In this document: piece after piece, positions 1 to 9,554 of the stretch
How the letters are laid out: every line of letters starts with the position of its first letter
Position numbering within the stretch: position 1 is the first letter of the stretch
Assembly (NCBI GenBank): GCA_011526385.1
Contig: WTIW01000049.1
Location: 1-44,952 of the forward strand
From: Pelagibacteraceae bacterium
GTDB lineage: Bacteria; Pseudomonadota; Alphaproteobacteria; Pelagibacterales; Pelagibacteraceae
Length of the DNA: 44,952 nt
Direction: 5' to 3'
The notes under the pieces: generated by a model
Told to the model about the DNA's origin: nothing
Databases searched by the model: none
The model's input: only the letters and a program-made list of their open reading frames with translations
Translations under genes and position numbers: made by a program

Positions 1-148
1 CTAAAGAACCATGCGATATTCCAAGAACTAGAATTAAAAAAAAACAAAAATATATAAAATTATTTGATCTAAAATAATCAAAAGCTGAAATGAAAATACT
101 AAAAATAAAAAAAACTGGTGAATGTATATAATTTATTTTATTTACCAT
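1..148 (-). CDS. blh: Brp/Blh-family beta-carotene 15,15'-dioxygenase, N-terminal part (runs off the window start)
   Basis: Not in the ORF track. Minus-strand translation from ATG at 148: MVNKINYIHSPVFFIFSIFISAFDYFRSNNFIYFCFFLILVLGISHGSL; hydrophobic with the GxSHGS motif of Brp/Blh proteins; directly follows the crtY stop (149). Confidence 0.82.
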   Translation of the reverse strand, partial: MVNKINYIHSPVFFIFSIFISAFDYFRSNNFIYFCFFLILVLGISHGSL

Positions 149-1219
149 TTACTTTTCAAATAATGCTTTTAAAAATATCATCTTTGGCATTCTTAAAATG
201 ATAGACATGTCTTCAAAAAAGTTACTTTTGTTTGATAAAAAATTAATTATATTTTTAGAATTGCTCTTAAACATATTAAAGAAAATATCAGGCATTTTTT
301 TGGGATATTTTTTTAAAACTTTTAAAAAAATCTGATCTAAAAAATCGTATTTACCAGGTATTTTAAAACCTTTCTTGTTAGTTATATCTCCCAAGTTATT
401 AACAATATATCTAGATTGTTGTTGAATATTTAAAAATGTATATCCTGTGCTAAGTCTAGTCATCCCACCAGCTGTACCAATATTAATAATATTTTTATTA
501 TTAATATTTGAAGTTTTGAATAATGGAATTTTACCTTGTTCCTTAAAAATTATTTTATAATTTTTAATATTTAAATGTTTGCTGATATAATTTTTAAGTT
601 GCGCATCATAATCAGCTTCTTTTTCGTCAGTCATTGACGATAACCATGTAGTTTCTACTAGAGCTCTCTTTTTAGTGAATGGCAATGTATAAAAAAAATG
701 AACACTATTTCTTTGGTCACAATCAAAATCCATTAAATTCATAATACTTTCATCAAAAAAATCTTTTTCTGTTTCAATTTCATAGCCAGAAAAGTGCTGC
801 CATAAATTTTTTTCGTTATTTTCTATTTCTGGAATACTGTTAAAGATAATCGATTTATTAAAGTCAATTCCACTTTTTTCTTTAAAGAAAAAAATATTTT
901 TGTTTTGTTTTAATTTATTTAAGACTTTGTTATAAAATTTGCCGCTGTCTATTGCTTGATAAGGAAAAAGTTTACATTCTTTGTGTTCAATGCCATTTTT
1001 AGTATTAATTGTGAAATGATCCCAATTTTTAAAAACACAATCTTCAAAATTATGTTGATGAACTCTCCAAAAAGACCAAGTTTTATCTCTTTGGTAATTA
1101 TCTCTTGTTTCAATGATTGCTAGGGATTTGGTTTTTAATTTATCATTTATCTGCATTTCATATGCTAATGATAAACCACTGCAACCACCTCCAAGAATTA
1201 TATAATCAAAATCTTTCAT
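149..1219 (-). CDS. crtY: lycopene beta-cyclase
   Basis: FDYIILGGGCSGLSLAYEM dinucleotide-binding start, TWSFW motif, operon context crtI-crtB-crtY-blh. Confidence 0.9.
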   Translation of the reverse strand: MKDFDYIILGGGCSGLSLAYEMQINDKLKTKSLAIIETRDNYQRDKTWSFWRVHQHNFEDCVFKNWDHFTINTKNGIEHKECKLFPYQAIDSGKFYNKVLNKLKQNKNIFFFKEKSGIDFNKSIIFNSIPEIENNEKNLWQHFSGYEIETEKDFFDESIMNLMDFDCDQRNSVHFFYTLPFTKKRALVETTWLSSMTDEKEADYDAQLKNYISKHLNIKNYKIIFKEQGKIPLFKTSNINNKNIINIGTAGGMTRLSTGYTFLNIQQQSRYIVNNLGDITNKKGFKIPGKYDFLDQIFLKVLKKYPKKMPDIFFNMFKSNSKNIINFLSNKSNFFEDMSIILRMPKMIFLKALFEK

Positions 1220-2060
1220 TTAAATTTATTTCTTCAAATATAATTTTATATTTATCCTCCATTAAATGCGTTCCTGGATTTTTTTTAAAACTTAATTTTA
1301 ATAAATCAATTACAGATAAAAATGTTTGAAAAACTTTACTCAAGTTATTAACAAATATTTTTCCAGATCTTTCATAATTACTAAAATTTTTTTTTTTTAA
1401 AATATTATATCCTATTTCTCTATATATCCTTCTTGCAACACATATTGAAAATCTTAATCTAAAAGGGATCTCTTTCATCGCATAAAACGAACTGTTATAA
1501 AATCTTTCCGCAAGAGAAACAGTTTGCTTAATCTTTTCAAAATCAGATTTTATATAAAATCTATTTTGACTTTTATCTTCAATTACATCTCTAGAAATGT
1601 TTGTTAATTGCATTGCAATACCTAAATCAATTGCACCTTTTAATGCAAAATTTTTTTTCACATTTAAAACTTTTGCCATCATTATACCAACAGTTCCTGC
1701 TACTCTATATGAATAGACTAATAAATCTTTCTCTGTTTCAAATTTTATAATATCTTCTAAATCACTTTCTACACCATCAAATAAATCATAAACTACATTA
1801 ATTGGTATATCTGAAGTTTCAATTAAGCCCCACATATTTTTAATTACTGAGTGAGAAAAATCTTTAGCTTTAAAATTATTTTTAAAATTTATAAATTCTT
1901 GTCTTTTTTTTTGTATATCATTAGGTTCATCAGCAATATTGTCCAGAAACCTGCAAAAATCGTATAGATCAGAGCATTTTTTATAGGTATCTTTGGGTAA
2001 AAAAAATCCTGCCCAGTTAAATGATTTTGCATAAATAGATAAATAATTTTTACCAGACAT
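1206..2060 (-). CDS. crtB: phytoene synthase
   Basis: squalene/phytoene synthase motifs (YDFCRFLDNIADEP, AMQLTNISRDVIED). Confidence 0.92.
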   Translation of the reverse strand: MSGKNYLSIYAKSFNWAGFFLPKDTYKKCSDLYDFCRFLDNIADEPNDIQKKRQEFINFKNNFKAKDFSHSVIKNMWGLIETSDIPINVVYDLFDGVESDLEDIIKFETEKDLLVYSYRVAGTVGIMMAKVLNVKKNFALKGAIDLGIAMQLTNISRDVIEDKSQNRFYIKSDFEKIKQTVSLAERFYNSSFYAMKEIPFRLRFSICVARRIYREIGYNILKKKNFSNYERSGKIFVNNLSKVFQTFLSVIDLLKLSFKKNPGTHLMEDKYKIIFEEINLNERF

Positions 2061-3511
2061 TAAATAATTTTATCTAGAACCTTTGCAGATGAAAGAACAC
2101 CCGGCACACCAGCACCAGGATGCGTTCCAGCACCAACAAAGTACAAACCATCATAAATTTCAGATTTATTGTGAAATCGGAAATAAGCAGATTGTGTAAA
2201 TTTTGGCTGTATAGAGAACCCTGAACCAAATTTAGTATTTAATTCTCTTTCAAAATAATCAGGTGTAAGATAGAAATCTTCTATAATATTTTCTCTTAAA
2301 TCTGGCATTAAGTCTTGCATTTTATCTATTACTAAGTTTTTCATTTCGTCACCTTTTTCTTTCCAGTTTATCCCTGATTGATTGTTTGGAACTGGAACAA
2401 GAACATAAAAACAATCATTGCCTTTTGGTGCCATTGCCTCGTCTGTAGCAGTTGGTCTATGAAGATAATAGCTAATATCTTTATTTAACACCTTGTTATT
2501 GAAAATATCATTTAAATGCTCCTCATATTTTTCACCAAATTTTATTGTATGATGTTCTATATTTTCATATTTTTTTTTAGTTCCAAAGTAATAGACAAAC
2601 AGACCCATTGAATATTCCATTCTTTTCATTTTCCATTTAAAAATGGTATTAAATTTTTCATTTATTAAATTTGAGTAAACGGCAGGCGGATCTGCATTAC
2701 AAACAACATTATTTGCTTTAAGTTGAGTGCCATCTTCCAGCTCAACTGATGTAATTTTTTTATTTATGGATATTAATTTTTTTACTTCCTTGCCTTTTAT
2801 AATTTTAATATTTTCTTCTATCATTAATTTTTCTAATCCATTGATTATCTGCCCAGTGCCTCCCATAGAATAGTGTATTCCCCATTTTTTTTCTAAATAC
2901 AAAATTAATCCATAAATTGATGTTGTTGTGAATGGGTTTCCACCCACTAGTAGAGGATGCATACTTAGCAACCTTCTTAATTTATCATCTTTAATATAAG
3001 AAGAAACTAAACTGTAAACTGATTTATAACTTTTTAGTTTTAGCAAGGATGGAATTTGCTTAAACATAAAGAGTGGTTTATCAAATGGTACATCCGATAA
3101 TTCCGTGAAACCTTTATCAAATATTTTTTTTGTAAAGTTAACTAATTTTTCATAGCCGATAAAATCATCTTTATTAATTTTTTCTATTTGCTCTTTCATA
3201 TTCTCTTCATTTCCAGAGTAATCAAATTTGCTGCCATCCTCGAAAATGAACCTGTACCATATATTTAATGGTTTCAACTTAATGTAGCTTTGAGAATTTT
3301 TATTAAATAATTCAAAAAGCTCATTAATTAAATATGGGGCAGTAATAACTGTAGGGCCAGCATCGAAAGTAAAACCATTTTTTTTAAAAACACGCGCTCT
3401 ACCACCCAAATCATCATGTTTTTCAATTAAAGTTACGTTATGATTTTTTGCTCTCAATCTTAATGCAGAAGCAATTCCCCCAAAACCAGAACCTATTACA
3501 ATAGAATCCAT
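2060..3511 (-). CDS. crtI: phytoene desaturase
   Basis: GSGFGGIASALRL...EKHDDLGGRARVFKKNGFTFDAGPTV and C-terminal GAGTHPGAGVPGVLSSAKV. Confidence 0.94.
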   Translation of the reverse strand: MDSIVIGSGFGGIASALRLRAKNHNVTLIEKHDDLGGRARVFKKNGFTFDAGPTVITAPYLINELFELFNKNSQSYIKLKPLNIWYRFIFEDGSKFDYSGNEENMKEQIEKINKDDFIGYEKLVNFTKKIFDKGFTELSDVPFDKPLFMFKQIPSLLKLKSYKSVYSLVSSYIKDDKLRRLLSMHPLLVGGNPFTTTSIYGLILYLEKKWGIHYSMGGTGQIINGLEKLMIEENIKIIKGKEVKKLISINKKITSVELEDGTQLKANNVVCNADPPAVYSNLINEKFNTIFKWKMKRMEYSMGLFVYYFGTKKKYENIEHHTIKFGEKYEEHLNDIFNNKVLNKDISYYLHRPTATDEAMAPKGNDCFYVLVPVPNNQSGINWKEKGDEMKNLVIDKMQDLMPDLRENIIEDFYLTPDYFERELNTKFGSGFSIQPKFTQSAYFRFHNKSEIYDGLYFVGAGTHPGAGVPGVLSSAKVLDKII

Positions 3512-3557
3512 ATTAAAATTTTATATTATTTGGTGAAAAAAAAGAAATAACTAATTA

Positions 3558-4052
3558 TTAAGAATTAGCTTTTTTAAGCTCAGCTTTTGTTTCTTCTAGG
3601 TTTTTATCAAACAATTGGTCCAATTTAGATTTGTCTACCGAATTAGATATTGTTTTTTTAACAGTCTCAACTGCAATTTTAATAGATGTGTCTTTTATAT
3701 TTTTAATTGCAGCATCTTTCATTTGAGAAATTTTTGTTTGTGCTAGATTTTTTTTAATTTCTGCAGATTTATTGAATTTTTCATTCATATCAGCAATCAA
3801 TTTTTCAGAGTCTGATTTTGCTTGCTCGGTTATTTTTTTTGTCTCTTGTTCAGCAGTATTCAATTTATTTTGAGCATCATCTAGCAGCTTTTTTGCCTCT
3901 GATCTTAATTTTTCACTTTCATCTATTTCATTCTTAATATCTACAATCATTTTAGTTAGTAGATTGTTAACATTTTGAGGAACTTTAAAATAAATTAGTA
4001 AACCAAAAAATATTACAAAAGAAACAGCTACCCAAAATGTTGCATCAAACAT
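3558..4052 (-). CDS. atpF: F0F1 ATP synthase subunit b
   Basis: N-terminal TM plus coiled coil; the more likely start is the internal Met (MFDATFWVAVSFVIFFGLLIYF) at 4052 rather than the ORF-track start at 4088. Confidence 0.88.
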   Translation of the reverse strand: MFDATFWVAVSFVIFFGLLIYFKVPQNVNNLLTKMIVDIKNEIDESEKLRSEAKKLLDDAQNKLNTAEQETKKITEQAKSDSEKLIADMNEKFNKSAEIKKNLAQTKISQMKDAAIKNIKDTSIKIAVETVKKTISNSVDKSKLDQLFDKNLEETKAELKKANS

Positions 4053-4632
4053 TATCTCTTTTCTCACTTTCTTTTTTAGCAATTTCATTAACTATTGAAG
4101 AAATATTATCTCTACTTATTTCTTCACCGATTAGTTGCTTGATTAAATTAGAAGAGGTTTCAGTAGCTATCTGTTTAATATTTTCTATTGAGCTGGTGTT
4201 TAAAGCTTTAATTTCTTCTTCAGCAGAAACTATTTCCTGCTCCAAGCTATTTTCAAGCTCGTTCCTTTTTTTATCAATATCACTCAATACTTTTTGGCGC
4301 GCTTCATTAAAAATATTCTTTGCTTCAATTTTGCTATTTAAAATAATTTTTTCAAACTCTTTTACTTTTTGTTCACTTTCTTCTCTTTGCTTTTCTGCAA
4401 TTTCTATATTTTCCAATATTTGTGATCTTCTAATTTCTAAATTATCACTAATCTTTGGTAAAATTACTTTTGATAAAACTATGTACAAAGCACCAAAAGT
4501 TATGACAAGCCAAACAATTTGTGAAACCCAAAATTCAGGATTCAATTGAGGCATGCCTCCACTTTCAGCACTTTGCGCTTGAGTTATAAACGCAAAGCTT
4601 AATAAGATTTTAAAAACTATTTTTTTTTGCAT
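4045..4632 (-). CDS. F0F1 ATP synthase subunit b' (AtpG/AtpF2)
   Basis: GGMPQLNPEFWVSQIVWLVITFGALYIVLSKVILPKI typical of alphaproteobacterial b'; F0 operon context. Confidence 0.9.
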   Translation of the reverse strand: MQKKIVFKILLSFAFITQAQSAESGGMPQLNPEFWVSQIVWLVITFGALYIVLSKVILPKISDNLEIRRSQILENIEIAEKQREESEQKVKEFEKIILNSKIEAKNIFNEARQKVLSDIDKKRNELENSLEQEIVSAEEEIKALNTSSIENIKQIATETSSNLIKQLIGEEISRDNISSIVNEIAKKESEKRDNV

Positions 4633-4635
4633 TAA

Positions 4636-4863
4636 CTAAAATGCAAATAAAATAATAAGCGCTACTACTAGACCGAATAATCCAGTTGCTTCTGCTAACG
4701 CAAATCCTAAAAGCAAATTAGGAAATTGTTTCTGAGCTGCCGAAGGGTTTCTCATTGCACCTGATAGGTAATTTCCAAAGATTATACCTATACCAACCCC
4801 AGCACCTGCAAGAGCTATCGCTGCAAGTCCTGCTCCAATCATTTTTGCTGCTTCTAATTCCAT
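4636..4863 (-). CDS. atpE: F0F1 ATP synthase subunit c
   Basis: 75 aa, two TM helices, GAGVGIGIIFG and LAEATGLFGLVVALIILF with the conserved Glu. Confidence 0.97.
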   Translation of the reverse strand: MELEAAKMIGAGLAAIALAGAGVGIGIIFGNYLSGAMRNPSAAQKQFPNLLLGFALAEATGLFGLVVALIILFAF

Positions 4864-4881
4864 TATATCCTCCTATAGTTA

Positions 4882-5616
4882 TTAATGGTGTAAATTTAAT
4901 GCATCATTTAAATAGATGCAGGTTAATATTGCAAAAACATAAGCTTGAAGAAAAGCAACTAGTATCTCCAAACCAGTTAAAGCAACTGAAAAACTTAATG
5001 GTAGCCATCCACCTACAACTCCCAAGCTAACAACAAATCCTCCAAATACTTTCATCATGGTGTGACCAGCCATCATATTTGCAAATAATCTTACTGATAA
5101 GCTTATTGGTCTACTTAGATATGAAATAATTTCGATCACAACAATTAATGGTAATAGTACCATTGGTACTCCACTTGGAACAAAAAGTTTCAAATATCCA
5201 AGACCATGTTTTATAAAACCAATAATAGTAACGCCTATAAATATAAACGCCGCTAAAACAAAAGTTACAATTATGTGACTAGTTACTGTAAAAGAGTAAG
5301 GGATCATCCCAAACATATTGCAAAATAATACAAACATAAAAAGAGAAAATATAAATGAGAAATAAGGTTTCGCTTTAGTTCCAGCAGTATCACTTATCAT
5401 TTTAGATACAAATGAATAACTTAACTCTGCAAGCAGTTGTATTTTATCCGGTATTAAAGATTTCTTTTTTGCGCCTAAATTAAAAACTAGAAGAATTGCT
5501 AAGGTGCTTATAACCATGAACAAACTAGCGTTTGTAAAAGATATATCTACATCACCTAGTTTTATTTCAGGACCAATTCGATAAACATTGAATTGGTACA
5601 TTGGGTTTGCTGCCAT
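4882..5616 (-). CDS. atpB: F0F1 ATP synthase subunit a
   Basis: SLSVRLFANMMAGHTMMKV with the conserved Arg; polytopic. Confidence 0.97.
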   Translation of the reverse strand: MAANPMYQFNVYRIGPEIKLGDVDISFTNASLFMVISTLAILLVFNLGAKKKSLIPDKIQLLAELSYSFVSKMISDTAGTKAKPYFSFIFSLFMFVLFCNMFGMIPYSFTVTSHIIVTFVLAAFIFIGVTIIGFIKHGLGYLKLFVPSGVPMVLLPLIVVIEIISYLSRPISLSVRLFANMMAGHTMMKVFGGFVVSLGVVGGWLPLSFSVALTGLEILVAFLQAYVFAILTCIYLNDALNLHH

Positions 5617-5632
5617 GTCTTAATTTCTTTTT

Positions 5633-5908
5633 TTATTTTTGCATTTTTTTTGCAGTTTTAACCACATTCATTATTCCTGCGGCCACACCTACAAAAAAAA
5701 AAATTAAAATTAACCAGGGCTTAGTACCAAACCAATTGTCTAAAATAAACCCAATAATTGTCCCAACAGCTACTGCAGATACTAATTCTGTGCTCATTTT
5801 GAACGCTGTTCCCATGTTAGACCCAGATTGTGCAGTTTCTTGGTCTTTATGAATTTTCGCTTTATTTTTTGCAATTTTTAGGCGAGTTTTAAATTTGTCC
5901 TCTGACAT
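5633..5908 (-). CDS. atpI: ATP synthase accessory protein AtpI
   Basis: 91 aa, two TM helices, upstream of atpB. Confidence 0.8.
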   Translation of the reverse strand: MSEDKFKTRLKIAKNKAKIHKDQETAQSGSNMGTAFKMSTELVSAVAVGTIIGFILDNWFGTKPWLILIFFFVGVAAGIMNVVKTAKKMQK

Positions 5909-5914
5909 TAAATG

Positions 5915-8491
5915 TTAAGCAACCATGCTCTCAGCTTTTTGAAGATCCACAGCAACTAGTTGGCTTATTCCTTTTTCAGGCATTGTTACACCATAAAGTC
6001 TATCCATTTTAGACATGGTAAGCGCATGGTGAGTAACAATTATAAATCTTGTCGATGTAATTTTAGTTAGTTCAGTTAACAGATTGCAAAATCTTGTAAC
6101 GTTAGCATCATCAAGAGGTGCATCGACTTCATCCAATACACAAATTGGAGAAGGGTTTGTTAAAAATACTGCAAATATTAATGATAGGGCAGTTAAAGCT
6201 TGCTCCCCACCTGACAGTAAAGTTATTGATTGAAGTCTTTTGCCCGGGGGGCTTACTAGCATTTCTAGCCCTGCATCTAATGGATCATCCGAGTCAACTA
6301 GCTCTAGTTTTGCATTACCACCATTAAATAGCTTTGTATAAACTTCATTAAATTTTCTATTAACTTTCTCAAAAGCCTCAAGCAGTCTTTCCCTTCCTTT
6401 TTGATTTAATTCAGAAATACTTTCTTTTAGTTTTATTATTGCCGTAACAAGATCTTGTCTATCTTTTTCCATTTTTTTAATTTCAACTTCATATTTTGAA
6501 GTTTCTTCATCAGCTCTCAAATTAACTGAACCCAATTTCTCTCTATCTCTTTTTTTTGCATCTAATAATTCCTCTTGAGCAACCACATCAGGAAATTCCT
6601 CTTCTTTTTCTAAATTTGAAAATTCTAGTATTTTATCTTCTTTCAAATTGAGTTCAGAGAATACTCTTTCTAAAAGATCACTTCTTCTTTTTTTAAGACC
6701 ATCTATAGTTGCACCTGAACTAGCTTTTCTCTCTCTTATTTCAATTGAGTTTTCTTTTGTATTATTTAATTCGTTTCTTAAATTTATAATTTTTTGATCT
6801 ATCTCATCAATGATTATTTCATTTTCATTTTTTTCTTTTTCAGAAATTCTTAAATTTTCAGAAATCTGACCTTTTTTTTCTGCTTGTAACTGTGGCTGCT
6901 TTTCAAGGTCATTTAGTTTTGTTGTTTGTTTATTCTTTCTATCATTTAATTCATTCACCATTTTTTCTGAATTAGATAATAGATTTTTCCAACTTTCTAT
7001 TTCTGTATCTATTGTTTGTATTCTCTCATTTCTCTTTACAGATTCTTTTTTAATATTTTGGTTATTGCTGTAAATATCAGCATATTTTTCTTGTAATTTT
7101 TTTATTAGTTCATTTGATTGATTAAGTACCGTAATTTTATCTCCTTCTTCAGCATCTTTTATTTTAATGTTTAGATAAGATAAGTTTTCTTTACACTCAT
7201 CTAATATTTTCAAGGCTGCAATACTATTGTTTTCGTTTATCAGGTTCTTTGCTGATGTTATTTGATCAATAATTGAATTAATTTGCTCTATATTTTTCTT
7301 TAAATTTTCAGAACTAAATGTATCTAAAATTCTATCAACTTTGTCTTGTTCTTTTTTTAAATTTTCTTTAGCAACCTCTAAATCTTGATTGGATAATTTT
7401 TCTGTTTCATAGTATTTAGAGTCTGTCTCAATTAGGTCGTTTTTTTCTTCTTTTAATCTTTTTTCATTAGAGTTAGCGTCTATCACTATACTTTTTTCTC
7501 TATCAATATCTTCGTCTATTACCTTCAGTGAGTTCTTTATAGCTTCTATTTCTTGTTGAATTCTGTCACTTTCTTCATCCAGGCTTTTTAATTCTAGATT
7601 TAATCTTTGGATTTTAGATAAGTTTTCAATATTTTTTTCTCTAATAGGTGTTACTTTATTATTTTCATCTTGAATTCTTTTTTCTAGATCATCTAATTTA
7701 GAGTTAAATTCTTTTACCTGGTCGTCTGCCTCAGTATTAATCTCATCTTCTAACTTAATTTCATGGTCTATATCTTTTAACTTAAGATAATAAAGTCCTG
7801 CTTCCACTTTCTTTATTTCCTCAGAAATTGATTTATATTTAGCTGCCTCTTCAGCTTGTTTTTGTAAATTTGCAAGTTGACGTTCTTGCTGTCTTCTTAG
7901 TTCATCGGCTCTTTTTAAATTATTTTCTGCTGCACTTAATCTTAGTTCTGCCTCATGTCTTCTAACATGAAGACCTGCAATTCCTGCAGCTTCCTCTAAT
8001 ATTGCTCTTCTGTCAGCAGGTTTTGCAGTCACAAGTGCTCCTATTCTACCTTGACTGATCAAAGATGGGGAGTGAGCTCCAGTAGACAAGTCAGCAAAAA
8101 ACATTTGAGCATCTTTTGCTCTTACTTCTTTATTATTAATATAAAACTTTGAACCTTTATCTTTTTCAATTTTTCTTCTTATTTCAATTTCATCGAGTTC
8201 TTTATATTGTAACGGACCATCTTTATTTTCATTGCTTAAGTTAATAGATACTTCGGCAATATTTTTAGATGGTTTATTTGAAGTTCCAGAAAATATTACA
8301 TCCTCCATTCCAGAGCCCCTCATACTTTTTGCTGAGGTTTCTCCCATACACCATCTAAGCGACTCGACTATGTTTGATTTTCCACAACCATTAGGCCCAA
8401 CAATACCGGTTAGTCCCTCTTCTATAAGAAAGTTAGTTTTTTCAGCAAAAGACTTAAATCCATTGAGCTGGATTTTTTTAAACTCCATCAA
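5915..8491 (-). CDS. smc: chromosome segregation SMC protein (short, 858 aa)
   Basis: Walker A GPNGCGKSN, signature LSGGEQALTALSLIFA, Walker B ICVLDEVDAPLDDANV, long coiled coil. Confidence 0.93.
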   Translation of the reverse strand: MMEFKKIQLNGFKSFAEKTNFLIEEGLTGIVGPNGCGKSNIVESLRWCMGETSAKSMRGSGMEDVIFSGTSNKPSKNIAEVSINLSNENKDGPLQYKELDEIEIRRKIEKDKGSKFYINNKEVRAKDAQMFFADLSTGAHSPSLISQGRIGALVTAKPADRRAILEEAAGIAGLHVRRHEAELRLSAAENNLKRADELRRQQERQLANLQKQAEEAAKYKSISEEIKKVEAGLYYLKLKDIDHEIKLEDEINTEADDQVKEFNSKLDDLEKRIQDENNKVTPIREKNIENLSKIQRLNLELKSLDEESDRIQQEIEAIKNSLKVIDEDIDREKSIVIDANSNEKRLKEEKNDLIETDSKYYETEKLSNQDLEVAKENLKKEQDKVDRILDTFSSENLKKNIEQINSIIDQITSAKNLINENNSIAALKILDECKENLSYLNIKIKDAEEGDKITVLNQSNELIKKLQEKYADIYSNNQNIKKESVKRNERIQTIDTEIESWKNLLSNSEKMVNELNDRKNKQTTKLNDLEKQPQLQAEKKGQISENLRISEKEKNENEIIIDEIDQKIINLRNELNNTKENSIEIRERKASSGATIDGLKKRRSDLLERVFSELNLKEDKILEFSNLEKEEEFPDVVAQEELLDAKKRDREKLGSVNLRADEETSKYEVEIKKMEKDRQDLVTAIIKLKESISELNQKGRERLLEAFEKVNRKFNEVYTKLFNGGNAKLELVDSDDPLDAGLEMLVSPPGKRLQSITLLSGGEQALTALSLIFAVFLTNPSPICVLDEVDAPLDDANVTRFCNLLTELTKITSTRFIIVTHHALTMSKMDRLYGVTMPEKGISQLVAVDLQKAESMVA

Positions 8492-8496
8492 TTAAC

Positions 8497-9075
8497 TTAT
8501 ATCAGTTTTTCTAAATATTTTTTTAATTTTTTGTAGTTTGATGGATTTTCGAACTTTTCTCCGTTTATAATTAAAGTAGGAGTTGCTTCAACTTTGAATT
8601 TTTTAACACCATTGATTCGGTCTTCAAGTATATGATCTTCAACTGACTTATCAGCCAAGCATTCATCAACGTTGATACCAAATTCAGACTTTTCAATTAA
8701 ATCTTTAATATTTTTATTTGCATCTTCAATTGAACTTCCTTTTACCCATTGTCTTTGGTTTTCATACAAATAATGAAGAACGTCAGAGTTTCCATCATTT
8801 TTACAATGTGCAATTTTAGAGGCATTAAAAGCAGCAATATCTAATGGAAAATTTTTATATTCAATTGAAATTAACCCATTATCAATAAAGTCTTTTTTTA
8901 ATTCAGGATAAATATTTTTATGGAAATTAGCACAATGACTACAAGTTAAGGACTCAAAAACTACCAACTTAATTTTTGCGTCTGAATTTCCGTCAATGAT
9001 TGGTTTTACTTCAGCATTCGAAACAATCGGAAAAAAAATCAAACTGAATAGTAAAGATAAAATAAGTTTTTTCAT
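8497..9075 (-). CDS. DsbA-family thioredoxin-fold protein, secreted
   Basis: signal peptide, CSHC active site (ESLTCSHCANFHKNIYPELKKDFI), cis-Pro VEATPTLIING. Confidence 0.88.
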   Translation of the reverse strand: MKKLILSLLFSLIFFPIVSNAEVKPIIDGNSDAKIKLVVFESLTCSHCANFHKNIYPELKKDFIDNGLISIEYKNFPLDIAAFNASKIAHCKNDGNSDVLHYLYENQRQWVKGSSIEDANKNIKDLIEKSEFGINVDECLADKSVEDHILEDRINGVKKFKVEATPTLIINGEKFENPSNYKKLKKYLEKLI

Positions 9076-9554
9076 TTTTTTTTATATAGTTTGCTCAACT
9101 CTAGTAAAGAATTTCTAACTTTTTCATTTTTAATATCAGTTATGTCTTTTATGTGTTTGTTTTTTGTCGCATTTAAAGGGCTTTTTTTGGAATTTTTTTC
9201 TATAATTCCATCAAAAGTATTTAATTTAATACTCTGAACAACTTCATATCCAAAAAAGGCATTCATTTTTTTTATGATGTTGCCTTTCGAATATTCCAAA
9301 TCTACTTCCGCACCCCTTTTTACCATAATATTCAAACAGCTGCCTTTAACTCTATTTGATCCTTTAAAAGATTTTGGATAACAAACTTTAAACAATTCAT
9401 TTCCAACAATATATTTCCAATTATCTAGAGTATTATTATAAATCTCTCCTTTTTTATTAAGAATTCTTTTGGCTTCTTTGGGCAAAGTGTCTTTAAAAGA
9501 TCTTAGACCTTGAATGGATTTATATCTCTGCTTAGAATTAAACTTAATATTCAT
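9072..9554 (-). CDS. dciA: DciA/DUF721 family protein
   Basis: NTLDNWKYIVGNELFKVCYPKSFKG...GSCLNIMVKRGAEVDLEY resembles DUF721; likely start at internal Met (MNIKF) at 9554. Confidence 0.7.
   Translation of the reverse strand: MNIKFNSKQRYKSIQGLRSFKDTLPKEAKRILNKKGEIYNNTLDNWKYIVGNELFKVCYPKSFKGSNRVKGSCLNIMVKRGAEVDLEYSKGNIIKKMNAFFGYEVVQSIKLNTFDGIIEKNSKKSPLNATKNKHIKDITDIKNEKVRNSLLELSKLYKKK

Noticed and set aside
4037-4549. 170-aa plus-strand ORF opposite atpF/b'
   Set aside because: Antisense to two well-supported ATP synthase genes; Ser/Leu/Ile-rich composition typical of the reverse of coiled-coil coding sequence
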